64,000 nucleotides of DNA. Source: Rotaria sordida (taxonomy: Eukaryota > Rotifera > Eurotatoria > Philodinida > Philodinidae). Of the stretch, positions 49,998 to 61,248 are shown in pieces. The notes below the pieces were generated by a model. It was given only the letters and a program-made list of their open reading frames with translations. It searched no databases and was not told where the DNA came from. The stretch is taken from the NCBI GenBank assembly GCA_905250125.1, contig CAJNOL010000034.1, forward strand, positions 29,649 through 93,648, written 5' to 3'. Numbering within the stretch: the stretch's first letter is position 1; each line of letters begins with the position of its first letter. A program made the position numbers and the translations under genes.

Positions 49998-52826
49998 TCA
50001 CACATAAAACATAATTATGATTAAAATAAACAAAAAAGTATTTAATCTATACAAATATCCTGATGATTTTGTGACAATAATACTTTTTACACGTTTTTCA
50101 CATAAATTTTTTGTTTTTGTTTGATTATTATCTATATTTATTTGATAACATGGTAATTGAGATTGTTGAAGTTCATTAGGACTTAAACATTCATATCCAA
50201 TTGGACCTGTACATACATCAGGTAATTTAAATCTAGATGAACGTTGTTCTAAATACCATTCAAGTGTACAATCACATTGAATTGGATTATTATCAAGATT
50301 AATTTGTTTTATTGAATTAATTAATCGTTGAAATATTGATTTTTCAAATAAACGTATTAAATTTCCATTTAAATTTAATAATGATATATTATTTATTTCA
50401 TCAAATGCATTTCTATCAATATTTGATATTAATGATGATGATAAATCAATTTCACCAATATGTTCACATCCTTGAAATGCATGTGAATGTATACGTGATA
50501 TTTCACCATTAGATAAATTAACAAGGCGAATTGATGTCATATGTGAAAATGATAACGAACGTAAGGATGTATGAATACCGGTTAATAATATTGTATCACA
50601 TGTATGAAATCCAAAAAAAGCAAATGCATCAATTTGTTTTATTGGACATATAGGTAATGAACATAATATTAAAGTACCAACTGATTTAAGACCAAAAAAA
50701 GCATATGAATGAATGACCTATTTTAATAAAGAAAAATTTATTTGATTTTTTTTGCAAAATTTTTTCAAAATTGATAATGTAGATTAGAGAACATAAGGTA
50801 ATCGAAAAAAATTTCAACAACAGCAACGTGTTTTGGATTCCTTTTGTCTATAATGTTAAGCAATTAGTTCAAATTCAGATAATGAGTTTATTAGCTAATG
50901 TAGTATTCTTTTATTAAAACTTTATAGATGAACTATGATGGTAAGGATGCTAAAAAGCCGAGCACGGTAGTTTTTAGATTCCAGAAGACTTTATCGGAGC
51001 TATGTTTTTGATAATGCAATTTAAAAGAGCACAAAAGAGGAACCGCCGTATTTTCTGCGGTTTTGCTTTGAAAAATTAAAAATATCATAAAATTCGAAAA
51101 AAACTGAGTTTTTGAGACGATTTTTTGATAAATTTCATTTTTTTTCTTTGAGTTTTGTGGCACTTATAATTTTTAAGGGAGGATCATAGCAAATACGGTG
51201 GCTTCTCATTTTATTCAGAATTTTGTGTTCTTTCAAATGACATTATTAAAAATTAGCTTCGACCAAGTCTTCTGAGACATGAAAACTTCTCTATGTCATT
51301 TTTTTAAAAGTCTTGCAATCATACCTCATCTATGAAATCTTGGTAAAAGAAAACTCTATTGGCGATTAAAATCACTATCTAGATTTGAGCTAATGGATTA
51401 ACATGATAGAAAAAATCAAAAATGAGTTATTGTTAAGCTTTTCTTGGATCACCTTAGTAGAGCTTGTCGGATCCGAAAATTGTTGACTCGATACGCTTTG
51501 GTCATCTGAGAAATGTGTAGGATGCACTAGTTACCAAATACAAAAAACGAGAAATAAGTATCTTTGGGACGATTATCCGATTCCGATTAGAAAATTTCAT
51601 TAAGAGTATCAAAGTATGATTCGACTGGTCTGGACGTTAAATGTCGTTCTGATCCGTGAATACAGATTTATCGACAGGCCGATTCCATCTTTGATCAGAT
51701 TATCGCAAAGTTTGTTTTCTTTATCGATTTAATAAACAAAGAACAACTTGTATTAATTCAAGTAGATCTCTGTTAATAAAAAATAGAACTCTTGACAGTC
51801 ATGGAATATATAATGATGCATGGTGGATATATTAATCTTAATTACTAAGCAAAGACTGAAGTATAGAAATATATTTCAATAATCATTGAATAACGTATGT
51901 ATACAAGTGAAGAAGTTTATTTTGTAGTGGCGTATCATCATTAGAGAAAAAAAAATGACTTGACAATAGCGGATGTTTTTAGATTATTTATCAATACGTT
52001 AAGCGATTGAATATTATCTTACATCTTTCATTTTCAGAATAATTTTAAATTATACTTATATTTATTCTTTATGGATGACATTGTTTTTAGTAAAGAAAAT
52101 CTATGATTAATAAATAATCTATGTAGACTTACTTCTAATGGATTATTACTAAGATCTAATATATTAACAAAATGTGTATAACGAAACGCTTCTGTATTTA
52201 TAACACGTATTGAATTTGATATAAGTGATATACGATGTATATATTCAATATCACTAAATGAGAATGAATTTAATTCAGTTAAATTTCGATTTCCTTCAAT
52301 ACGAAGTTCATATAAATATGGTAAATGACGAAATGCATGTGGTTGAATTTTAATAAGTCCAGTATTAACTATAGAAAGATAACGAAGATTTTGAAGACCC
52401 TAAAATGAAATTTTCACCAAAAAAACAAACAAAAAAACAAAAATAGAAACAACAGATTATATACTTGAAAATCATCAGTTCTTATTAATGTAATTGATGG
52501 TGTATGAACAAGATCAAAACGATTAATTGATTGTGTAAATTCTGTTAAATTATGATTTAATGAATACCACGATCGTGGTAAATGAGAAATTGTTGTTGAA
52601 TAACTACAATCAATTGTATTCGGATGAACACAAGTGCAATTATTCAATGTTTTAAACAAATGTGGACAGTTATTGTGATTACGATAGTCAGATTGTAATC
52701 GTACAATATGATTAGAAGTTAATAGAATAAAGAAAAATATTTGATATTGCCTAAGGAAAAAAAAATGTATTCATAAGAATTATTTGAATATATTTATGTA
52801 TAAGAATTTTTTCGAACTTACGTCAT
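49998..52826 (-). CDS. Secreted/anchored leucine-rich repeat protein, four exons
   Basis: Exons from high to low coordinate, 52826-52822, 52750-52465, 52399-52133 and 50717-49998, join in frame to 425 residues. The 5-nt first exon (ATG AC) is chosen because it completes a good signal peptide, MTQYQIFFFILLTSNHIVRL. A Cys-containing cap follows (NNCTC, IDCSY), then LRRs including LRYLSIVNTGLIKIQPHAF, LDLSNNPLE, LVNLSNGEISRIHSHAF and ISLLNLNGNLIRLF. The LRR C-terminal cap is NNPIQCDCTLEWYLEQ (~329), with further Cys near GPIGYECLSP. The end is hydrophobic (LFILIIIMFYV), a membrane or GPI anchor. Intron 3 is 1415 nt and holds a foldback and a family B repeat; the others are 65-71 nt. Likely a cell-surface recognition protein. 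Confidence 0.8.
50934..51330. mobile_element. Foldback element FB9, ~400 bp, in LRR-gene intron 3
   Basis: The left arm GATGGTAAGGATGCTAAAAAG...CCAGAAGACTT pairs with AAGTCTTCTGAGACATG...AAGTCTTGCAATCATACC. GCCGTATTTT pairs with AAATACGGTGGC towards the centre. A spacer lies at about 51060-51190. Confidence 0.75.
51438..51680 (-). repeat. Dispersed repeat family B, copy 3 (inverted)
   Basis: The complement matches 11545-11800. ATTAGAAAATTTCATTAAGA at 51589 corresponds to TCTCAATGAAATTTTCTA in copy 1, and GTAGGATGC corresponds to GCATCCTAC. Confidence 0.75.
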
Positions 52827-54937
52827 CAATCATGTGTATATGTATAATTGTATTTGAGCATGAGATATAATCTGAACAAGAAACATCAGAACAAATATCC
52901 TTGATAAACTCTATCGCATAAATAGTGTCATAAACAATAAGAAACAGGCAACTTGATGATTATATTGTGAACAATAGAATGTGGGAAAGGTTATTCATGT
53001 GATAATCTCGTAACATGCATGTGTGCATATATTCTCTTTTTTTTTCTAGTAATCTTAAGAGGTTTTTGTTTTTTACACCGATCAAAATAATTTCGAACGG
53101 CTTAAGTGTTTTGCAGATTTAAATGTGTATGTTTATGATTCCTATCAAATTAAATTTAAAAGCAGAAGAAAATCGAAGCGGAGATATAACACGCATTGGA
53201 AAAAAAACGGATTGCATATAACATACCATCAATCTTTGCCATGTTTAGCAAAAAAGGAGAAGAAAAAAAGAGAGAGAAAAAATAACAGAAAAGTTTGTTC
53301 ATTAAGATTCAGTTCGCTTGTCAAGGATATTCTTTTTTTGTTATATTAGAATTAAATAAAATTAAGAAAACCTTGTACGTACATGAATAATGAAAAGTGA
53401 TAAATGTTCTTCTTCGTCTTCTTCTTCTGACCAATTATTGTACAGAAAAAATTTTTTTTTATGTTTGAGCAATATGAGAATAAAAGTCATATAACAAAAA
53501 AAAACAATTCTACTGGGTATATTATTCTTTATCTGCGATGAAATCGAAGAACAGTATTTCTTTTTTTCCTCTCTCTCTTGATGTAGTCTTATTCATTTTT
53601 GCACTTGTATATAAGCGCAATAGAACAACTGACCGATGAGATAATAGGAATTTATCGAACGCGTTTGATCAAATGATGCGTTATTATTTCCTGTTGTACC
53701 GGATTTGTTCTAATGAAAAAAGGACATTGGCTAGTCAAATGTATTTTCTCAAGTAGATTAGATTTTGATTTCTTCTAGTTAGCTTTTCATCGTCTAGTGA
53801 GTTGTTTCTCTATGGAGATTGCATTAATAAAAAAAAAAAGAAGAGAAATTCCATTGCAAGGAAAAACAATTCGATTAAGTCGTTCCGCCTCCGTATACTG
53901 GACATATGTGTCAATCAAATGTAAATAAGAGCGGACACATATAGAGCAAAAAAAAGACAATTTACAAATAGTTCTTGATTGCATCATAACGAACCGGAAA
54001 CAAAAAAAAAAACAGAAATCCAATTGTAAATATATCAACTACAATTTTGATCGGACTACAAACGATAAAAAAAAAAGAAAGAAAGATTTCTTCTATTTTT
54101 TTTTCTTCAATTTATTATAAGAAGAAGAAAAAAAATCATTGATGATTGATTAGCCAGTCATCTGATTATATTAAAGACAAACTTGTCAATGCTATCTTAA
54201 TCCTATTTTCGAATACTACTAGCTTCTCAGATGATTGGAACCAATGAAAAAAAATGCATTTTAGCATCTATAACTAAAATGAATTATAAATGATTTGGTA
54301 AAGTGAATGATTCAATTAATTATAAAGTCTTGTCTAGAATGAATTTTAATCAAACTATATCAATAAAATACATAGCGTAAGTTTTATAACAAAAAACTAT
54401 GCGATTTTAGATATATTGACGAACATGTTTATTTTTTGCGATTGAAATCATCGTATTGCTATTTTTATTCATATTAATAAGCTTTCATTAACTATCAATA
54501 TATATGTATATAATTATATATGTTATATAATATATAAAATTAAAAATAAATATTAATATCCAAGGTAAAATAGGTCAAATGCTTAGTTTAGCACGTTAAG
54601 AAAAAAATTGTATTCTCTCTAATGAATCATTTGTTTGAACAAATCTCTTACAATTCTTAATGATTCAATATTGTATGATCATACAAACAAAATTCTCTGA
54701 ACATTGTGGAAATACAATCAATCTAATTTAGTTTTATTCTATTGAACAAGAAAATCATTGTTTAGCAGAGCCATCTGTGTAAAGAAAAGACTTCTCTCTT
54801 TCCATTTGTTAACTCTGACAAGTAATTGCATCTTATAATAATGCATCCGGACATGCACATTTTCAGTTGGTTAAAATACAAAGTACTTCAAGATTTGGTT
54901 TTTTTTTGTATTTTTTACAAATAAATCAAATTTTTAG
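52827..54937. other. Divergent intergenic region, LRR gene / ARPC1
   Basis: No gene seen. Simple A-rich and T-rich tracts, (TA) tracts near 54500-54540 and a TTC repeat at 53410-53427. Presumably includes the promoters of both flanking genes; no specific motif assigned. Confidence 0.5.
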
Positions 54938-57900
54938 ATGACTGAAATATATTCATTTGGCAATTTGCCTGTTATTGCACATGCATGGAATAAAGATCGT
55001 ACACGTATGTTATTTGTTTTTTCATCTATTCTAAGATTTCATCAACTAAGAATATGAAAATTTATCATTAAATTATTGATAATAAATAGAGATGTTTAAA
55101 ATTTTTGTTTTGATTATTTCTTTTAATTAAATAGAAATTGCTGTATCATTGGGAAAAAATGATGTACGTATATATCATAAAATAGCTGGTAAATGGAAAT
55201 TAATACATACATTATGTGAACATTTATCACGTGTATTAGCTATTGATTGGGCACCAAAAACAAATCAAATTGTTTCAGCTAGTGCTGTAAATATAAAATC
55301 AAAACAAAAAACAATCTGCTTTTTTTTGTTTATTTATTTTGATTTTTCTCTTAGGATTATAATGCATATGTTTGGACATTAGAAAATGATGTTTGGAAAC
55401 CACAAATGGTAGAATTACAACGAACAAGTCGAGCTGTTTGTTGTGCTAAATGGTCACCACAAGGTTTTTAATAATAATAATAATAAAACAAGCAAAACAA
55501 AAAAAAATTAAATTATTCTTTTTTTTTTTTTTGTCGAATAGAAAATAAATTTGTTATTGGTTCAAGTGATAAAAATGTGGCTATATGTTATTATGAAAAA
55601 GATCAACGATTTTGGGCAGCTGAAATGATTAAAAAAAAACCAAAATCAACAGTAACTTGTATTGCTTGGCATCCAAATAATCAATTAATTGCTGTTGGTA
55701 GTTGTGATTATCGATGCCGGTATTATTATTATTATTTTTTTTTTCGAAATATTTATTTCATTTGCAAAAAAAGTATTTTATTTTATTTGTTTTTGCTTAT
55801 AGAATTTATTCAGCTTTTATTAAAATTGTTGATGATCAAGCACAAACATCAAATTGGGGAACAATTAAAAATACAAACGAACTTTTATATGAATTTCAAT
55901 CAGGTTTATTAAAAATAAAAAAATTTTTGTTTTTCTGTTTTTAAATAAATATAATTGATTTTTGTTTTAGAATCAGGTTGGATTCATGATGTAGCTTTTT
56001 CACCATTAGGTGATAATCTTGCATGGGTATCACATAATTCAATCATATTTGCTGTTTCAGCTAAGAATCCATCTCAGTTAGTTTGAATATTATTGAAAGA
56101 AAAAGAAAATTTAAATATAAAACTTCTTATTTTAGAATTAAAATGGAAATAACAAACTATTTACCATTTCGTTGTGTTATTTTTATAAATGAATCAATGT
56201 TAATTGTTGGAGTATGTTTATAAAAAAATAAAACTTTTTGTTTTTGTTTTACTGAATAGTTTTATTATTATTTATAAAGGGACATGAATTTTCTCCATTA
56301 ATTTATAATTATGATCAAGATAAAGGTACAATTGAATTTGTTGAAAAACTTGATCGACAAGAAGTATCAACTGGTCGTTCATCAATTGGGTTAGAATTTC
56401 ATTCTTATTTTTCGTATTTTTATTTATATGTATATTTCTTTTTCTTCTCGTGATTTATGTAGTCAAGAAGTAGATTTTGTTACACCATATCAAGCATCGT
56501 ATGAGAAAAAAAGAGTGTGTTTGCAGTGTTTTAAGCATGTTTTGAAGTGAATTTTTAGTTGAAAAATTTATTTTATTTGAGAATATAGTAGGTACACAAT
56601 TCTTGGAAATTGTATTTTTGAGTTTTTTTCTCGATAAAAAAGAATCTGAAAAAACCATTTGAGTATCTGAAAGAATTCTCTATCAGGATAAATGGACATA
56701 AAAACTCTGATAAAATTGCTTGGCTGAGAATGTCTGAAAAATCAAGACTTCTCACAACTAGTTTTCTGGAGCATTTTTGAAGCTTCTTGGAAATAGTTTT
56801 ATTTGATAGAGCAAAATGAGATGTCTCGACTCTCTTCATGACCTACCTTTATCGAACTTCGTTCAATTTATAGAAGACTTCAAAGTATCAACCACGACGA
56901 AATCACTGAAACAAAAGAAAGATGCTTCTTGGATCTTCTGTAAGTTGAATGTAGTTCGATGGAAGAACGTCACAGAGAGAGCCGAGACATCTTATTTTGC
57001 TCTATCAAATAGAACCACTTCCAAAAAGCTTCAAATGGATACCAGAAATTGACTTGGAAGGTCTTAGTCTTCCAAACATCCTCATTCAAGTAGTTTTATC
57101 GGAATTTTTAGATCTATCAACCCAGATAGAAAATTCTTTCAGATTTTTCCTAGTTATTACTATCGCGAAGAAAACTCAGAAATACAATTGCTCTAAACTT
57201 TTGTCCGTGACTATATATGAATAGTATAAAAGTTAACGTTGATGATACAAATAAAAATTTAATACAAAGATGCAAAGTATTAATACATCGTGTAATATTT
57301 CTTAATAGAATCATTCTATGCTTTATCGACCTCATTTCCCAGTTCACTTTGCGTCTTCTGGACTCTTTTTTATTTTGTTTTCAAGTTTTTTATTTGATAA
57401 GATTTCATACTGGTCCAATAATATTAGAAGAAGGACTATAGATCAGTTATTGACATAATTCAATATTATATAATTAGTTACCTAGGGAATTAAAAGAACT
57501 AAAAAAGATGGCATTAAAATGATGAAACGAACAAAAAAACTTGATGTATTTAAAATTCATTGGTTGAAATAGACATTTTCATTAATTTCATTGTATGATT
57601 TTGATTAAAAATAAAATCGACTACATTTGCTTAATTAAAATGTCGCTTTTCATCGATGAATTTGAAAAACATCAATGTTTTTTGTCTATTGCATCATCAG
57701 AAATGCCATTTATTTTTCGTATTTTTGATATAAAATTTATAAAAGCCATGAATTGTTTTTTTGATTTTTTAATTTCATCGATAGAGAATGCAACCGATGA
57801 AATATGGAATGGCCTAATAACAGATATTTTTCAAGAATATTCTAAACAAGATCACATGAGTGTATTTAACACTTACAAGGGAAGTACTTGAAGTGTTCCG

Positions 57901-60041
57901 TCGACTTAGAACTCATATTTTGTTCACAAGTAGACCTCAATGTCAATAACCAAAGTCTGAAAGGATTCGAGTCCATGGGCTGTTGAAGCCAACTTATGAT
58001 TATTTCACTGAATTTTTGATTTCAGATAAGACATTGATGGAAAAATCGAATGATGGTATTTTGCCCATAAAAAGGTGTCATGATTATTAAAATGTCTTGA
58101 AAATTTCAGCTAAAATGGATGCTTTATCCTTAAGATATTGGACGGCTAAAAAACGATCATGTGTCATAGAAAAGTCAGAAAATTGAACAGCTTTGAAAAT
58201 TCAGTATCTCCAAGATAAAGTATCCGTTTTAGCTGAAAGTTTTAGGATATTCTAATAACCGTGAGACCTCTTTATGAGCAAAATATCAGTGTTCGATTTT
58301 TCCATAAATATCTTGCCTGAAACCAAAAATTCAGTGAAATAGTTCTAAGTCGGCTTCAATAGCCCATGGGTTCGAGTCCTTGTAAGCTTTGACTATTAAT
58401 ATTGACGTCTACTTGTGAGAAAAATATGAGCTCTAAGTCAACGGAACACTTCAGGCACTTCTCTCATCAGTATCTTCATATTAAATTTTGATGTGTATTA
58501 TAAACATCTACTTGTACAATTCATATATATATATCTACATCATTGTGTTCGAATCATAAACTTTAGATTTTATATTACAATTTAATCATGTGAAACTTAA
58601 CTACAGTCGAAACGTAGAAACTCTTGTAAATTTTCATAGAGAATTTTTTCGACATTTTTTGATGGATAGAATATAATACGGTACACAGGCGTACATTATA
58701 CAAAGATCTGTGATCAATGTGAATTTGAATTTTTCTGATATTTTTACTTTCAACCAAAGTTAAGAGAATCATTAATCATCATATCGAAATAAAGTATGAA
58801 CTATATCCGAAAAATATGACATTGAATTTTATCAATAAATTTCCATAAATTATCCTAATTCAAAAGTCAACGACAATTATTTCTTTTATGACATCTAAAC
58901 AATGCCACACTATTCATGCAATCTCTCTTGTTACATTTTTTTTTGCTGTTGAGTTCTCTTCTTTCCATTTAATATAAAATTGTCAATTACTGATGATTTA
59001 TTAATATCTTTTGTGAAGGACGATCTAAAAAGAGTATTGAAGCATAGAGATAAAAATTTATATCTGCTCATTTTTCCCCGCAGACGTGACAGACATATAA
59101 AAAACGACATATCACAGACATTGTTGATATACGATGATAGACTATATGTAAATAACATTTCGTTATAATATATGAACTTCTTCCTTATTGCATATCTAGA
59201 TGATTAAGTAAAAGATTGGTAAAGAAATAATAGAATAAAACAATCTCTATATAATTAATAACAGCAGTTACAACATGTTTCATATTTTAATCTTGCAAGG
59301 ATTGTGCTAATCGTTTTTTTTTTCTTTTTCTTTTTTGTTTTCTAAAGTCGTCGCTTTGATCAACCAGCAATGCAAACACAAACACCTGAACCTATTTCAA
59401 CTCATCAAAGCATGATAACGTAAAACTTATTTGAATTTTTGTTCTTTTCCTTTTTTGTTTATTATTATGTATTTATTTTCTAGGCAAATTGTGCCTTATC
59501 AAAACGAGAATGGTAATCTAGTAAAAATAAGTTCTGCAGATTTATTTGGTCAAATAGTTATATGGAATTTAAATGACAAAGTAAACATACACATATATCA
59601 GATAGCCTATAAAAAATTGCACTGTTAGTATTTTTCAAAATTTCTTTTCTATGATATCCTTAATTAAAACATATTTTTTTAATTAAAAGATTGTACTTGA
59701 AACTTTTTTCCATATTTTCATTATTCTATCTTTAAAAATCACCGACACTGTCGGTTCTTGTCCACATACATCCTATTTTCGAGATACTATCTTTTGTACA
59801 AGCTATCCGTGAATGACTAGGAGAATGTGAGAGATTGGTAGAGTCGATGTTTTTTTGCGCATAAATTAATTATTCGCTTTTGAAACCATCCTACTAAAAG
59901 CATGATGAATTTTTGGTGATTTATCACCATTTTTCAAATATATGCTTGTAGAAAATTTCAAAAATACTAACAGTGCAATTCTTTATGACTCATCCGATAT
60001 ATTTTCGTTTTTTTTTTCTTTTATAGAAAATAAAAACTTAA
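54938..60041 (+). CDS. ARPC1: Arp2/3 complex subunit 1 (ARPC1, p41)
   Basis: Eleven exons (54938..55004, 55135..55286, 55355..55463, 55542..55719, 55803..55903, 55971..56076, 56136..56211, 56280..56389, 59348..59419, 59484..59580, 60027..60041) encode 360 residues; vertebrate ARPC1 is ~370. WD40 blades are clear: [101 protein letters not shown] and [13 protein letters not shown]. It is a seven-bladed propeller subunit of the actin-nucleating Arp2/3 complex. Intron 8 is 2958 nt and carries two foldbacks and a family D repeat; intron 10 is 446 nt and is mostly one MITE; the others are 59-130 nt. The last 5-codon exon (ending KIKT) is inferred; reading through into the MITE would instead end ...YKKLHC. 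The ATG abuts a TTTTTAG acceptor. Confidence 0.9.
56598..57193. mobile_element. Foldback element, ~600 bp, in ARPC1 intron 8
   Basis: AATTGTATTTTTGAGTTTTT (left) pairs with AAAACTCAGAAATACAATT (right). Long inner blocks pair: TTGATAGAGCAAAATGAGAT with ATCTTATTTTGCTCTATCAA, and GTCTCGACTCTC with GAGAGCCGAGAC. Centre near 56905. Confidence 0.85.
57881..58461. mobile_element. Foldback element FB10, ~580 bp (superfamily 1), in ARPC1 intron 8
   Basis: GAAGTACTTGAAGTGTTCCG pairs with CGGAACACTTCAGGCACTTC, ATGGGCTGTTGAAGCC pairs with GGCTTCAATAGCCCAT, and ATCGAATGATGGTATTTTGC pairs with GCAAAATATCAGTGTTCGAT. A tRNA box-B-like GGGTTCGAGTCC occurs in the right arm, with GGATTCGAGTCC in the left. Internal motifs are shared with FB2 and FB3. 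Confidence 0.85.
59015..59313 (+). repeat. Dispersed repeat family D, copy 2 (in ARPC1 intron 8)
   Basis: Same strand and order of blocks as 16626-16888, ending ~34 nt before the exon 9 acceptor. Contains an extra ~50-bp stretch near 59070. Confidence 0.8.
59593..60003. mobile_element. TA-flanked MITE, ~410 bp, in ARPC1 last intron
   Basis: The left end TATCAGATAGCCTATAAAAA and the complement of the right end TATCGGATGAGTCATAAAGA agree. Inside, AATTGCACTGTTAGTATTTT pairs with AAAATACTAACAGTGCAATT without mismatch. A TA dinucleotide borders both ends, as expected for Tc1/mariner-type MITEs. Only ~12 nt separate it from the splice donor. Confidence 0.8.
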
Positions 60042-60327
60042 TGAATGATCAATACACAATACATCTATTTTTTTTGTCTTGGTTTGATAGTGTGCATTTG
60101 ATATTCTACTGATTGTGCAATTATACTTGTGCTTTTTTTTTGTATTTTTTTTTTTTATTCATTTATCGTTTTATTCTTCATATAATTGTTCATTTTTTTT
60201 TAAAAAGAAGAAAAAACTGTCATACTTTCGTTTGATTTGTTGTTTATCTTATTGAAGTAATTTATCGATTAAAAAAAAAATCATTAAAGATTTTCTATTA
60301 TTTGCTCTTTTTTTCAGAAGAAGAACA

Positions 60328-61248
60328 ATGACAACGGTAAATCTTTAAAAAAAAAATTTTTACATTATATTAGACGAATTTATATTGATCTATAGAAAGA
60401 AATTGTTATTGAAGCCGGACAAGAGTTACGTGGTGATGTAGATGAAACATTGACGCTTGAAGTGAGTGAATGTGTTTTTTTTTATGTAGAAACTTTCATT
60501 TGATTTTATTTATAGTTACGTTCAGGTAAAGCTGAAATATTCGGTACTGAATTAGCTATTGGTCAGAAATATCAATTTACATCTGGCATGAAATTTTCTA
60601 TATTTACTTATTGGGGTTGTACTGTAAATGTATGTTGAAATTATTCGAAATTATTGTTGAAATAATTGAATAGATTTAGATTATTTCATCACATGATGAT
60701 TATTATGTTGCACGTGATGAAAATCCAATGCATATTTATTTAAATGTACATGGTATGTTAGAACAATTAAGACAAAAAGCTGAATCAGAAAAAACTCGTG
60801 GACCTCGTGTAAAGAAATTCAATTAAATCTATTGAAAAAAAAATAAACAAATAAATATTTTTTGTAATAGATAATGGTAGCTGGTCTACCCGATGTAGGT
60901 AAAAGTACATTATGTCGAATGCTTGTTAATTGGGCAGCCCGACTTGGTCGAACGCCAATATTAGTTGATCTTGATGTTGGACAAAATCAAGTATCTATTC
61001 CAGGAACAATTGGTAAGATAAAATTTTTGAAAATAATTAAAATTTGTTTTTTTAATGTAATCTTTATTTTTCGTCAGCGTCTATGGTTATTCGTCGACCA
61101 GCGTCTGTCGAAGAAGGTTTTCGAATTGAAATGCCACTTGTTTTTCATTATGGTTATAAAACACCCGGTGAAAATATTGGTTTATATAATGAAATAGTAT
61201 CATCAATGGCTATGTATGTTAATATTCGATCGGAAAACGTCGAAAAAT
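60328..61248 (+). CDS. CLP1: CLP1 polynucleotide 5'-hydroxyl kinase, 5' exons only
   Basis: Exons 60328..60336, 60396..60461, 60516..60629, 60680..60808, 60871..61012 and 61078..61248 join in frame (about 210 residues). Matches CLP1: N-terminal domain [19 protein letters not shown] and FTYWGCTVN, then ESEKTRGPR, and the Walker A loop [16 protein letters not shown] (P-loop GxxxxGKST). Next come [45 protein letters not shown] and the start of the helical stretch. CLP1 phosphorylates RNA 5' ends and acts in pre-mRNA 3'-end cleavage and tRNA splicing, in the nucleus. Full-length CLP1 is ~425 residues, so roughly half is missing. A strong donor (T|GTGAGATAA) at 61249 suggests a long intron running beyond 64000. 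The ATG lies 10 nt after a TTTTTTTCAG acceptor. Confidence 0.9.

Noticed and set aside
57595-57891. 98-codon frame between two foldbacks in ARPC1 intron 8
   Set aside because: Looks protein-like but runs into FB10, has no recognised domain and no splice context; chance or an old relic cannot be told apart.
58366-58378. Box-B match GGGTTCGAGTCC suggesting a tRNA gene
   Set aside because: No box A at the right distance and no cloverleaf; it is part of a foldback arm and recurs in the other arm.
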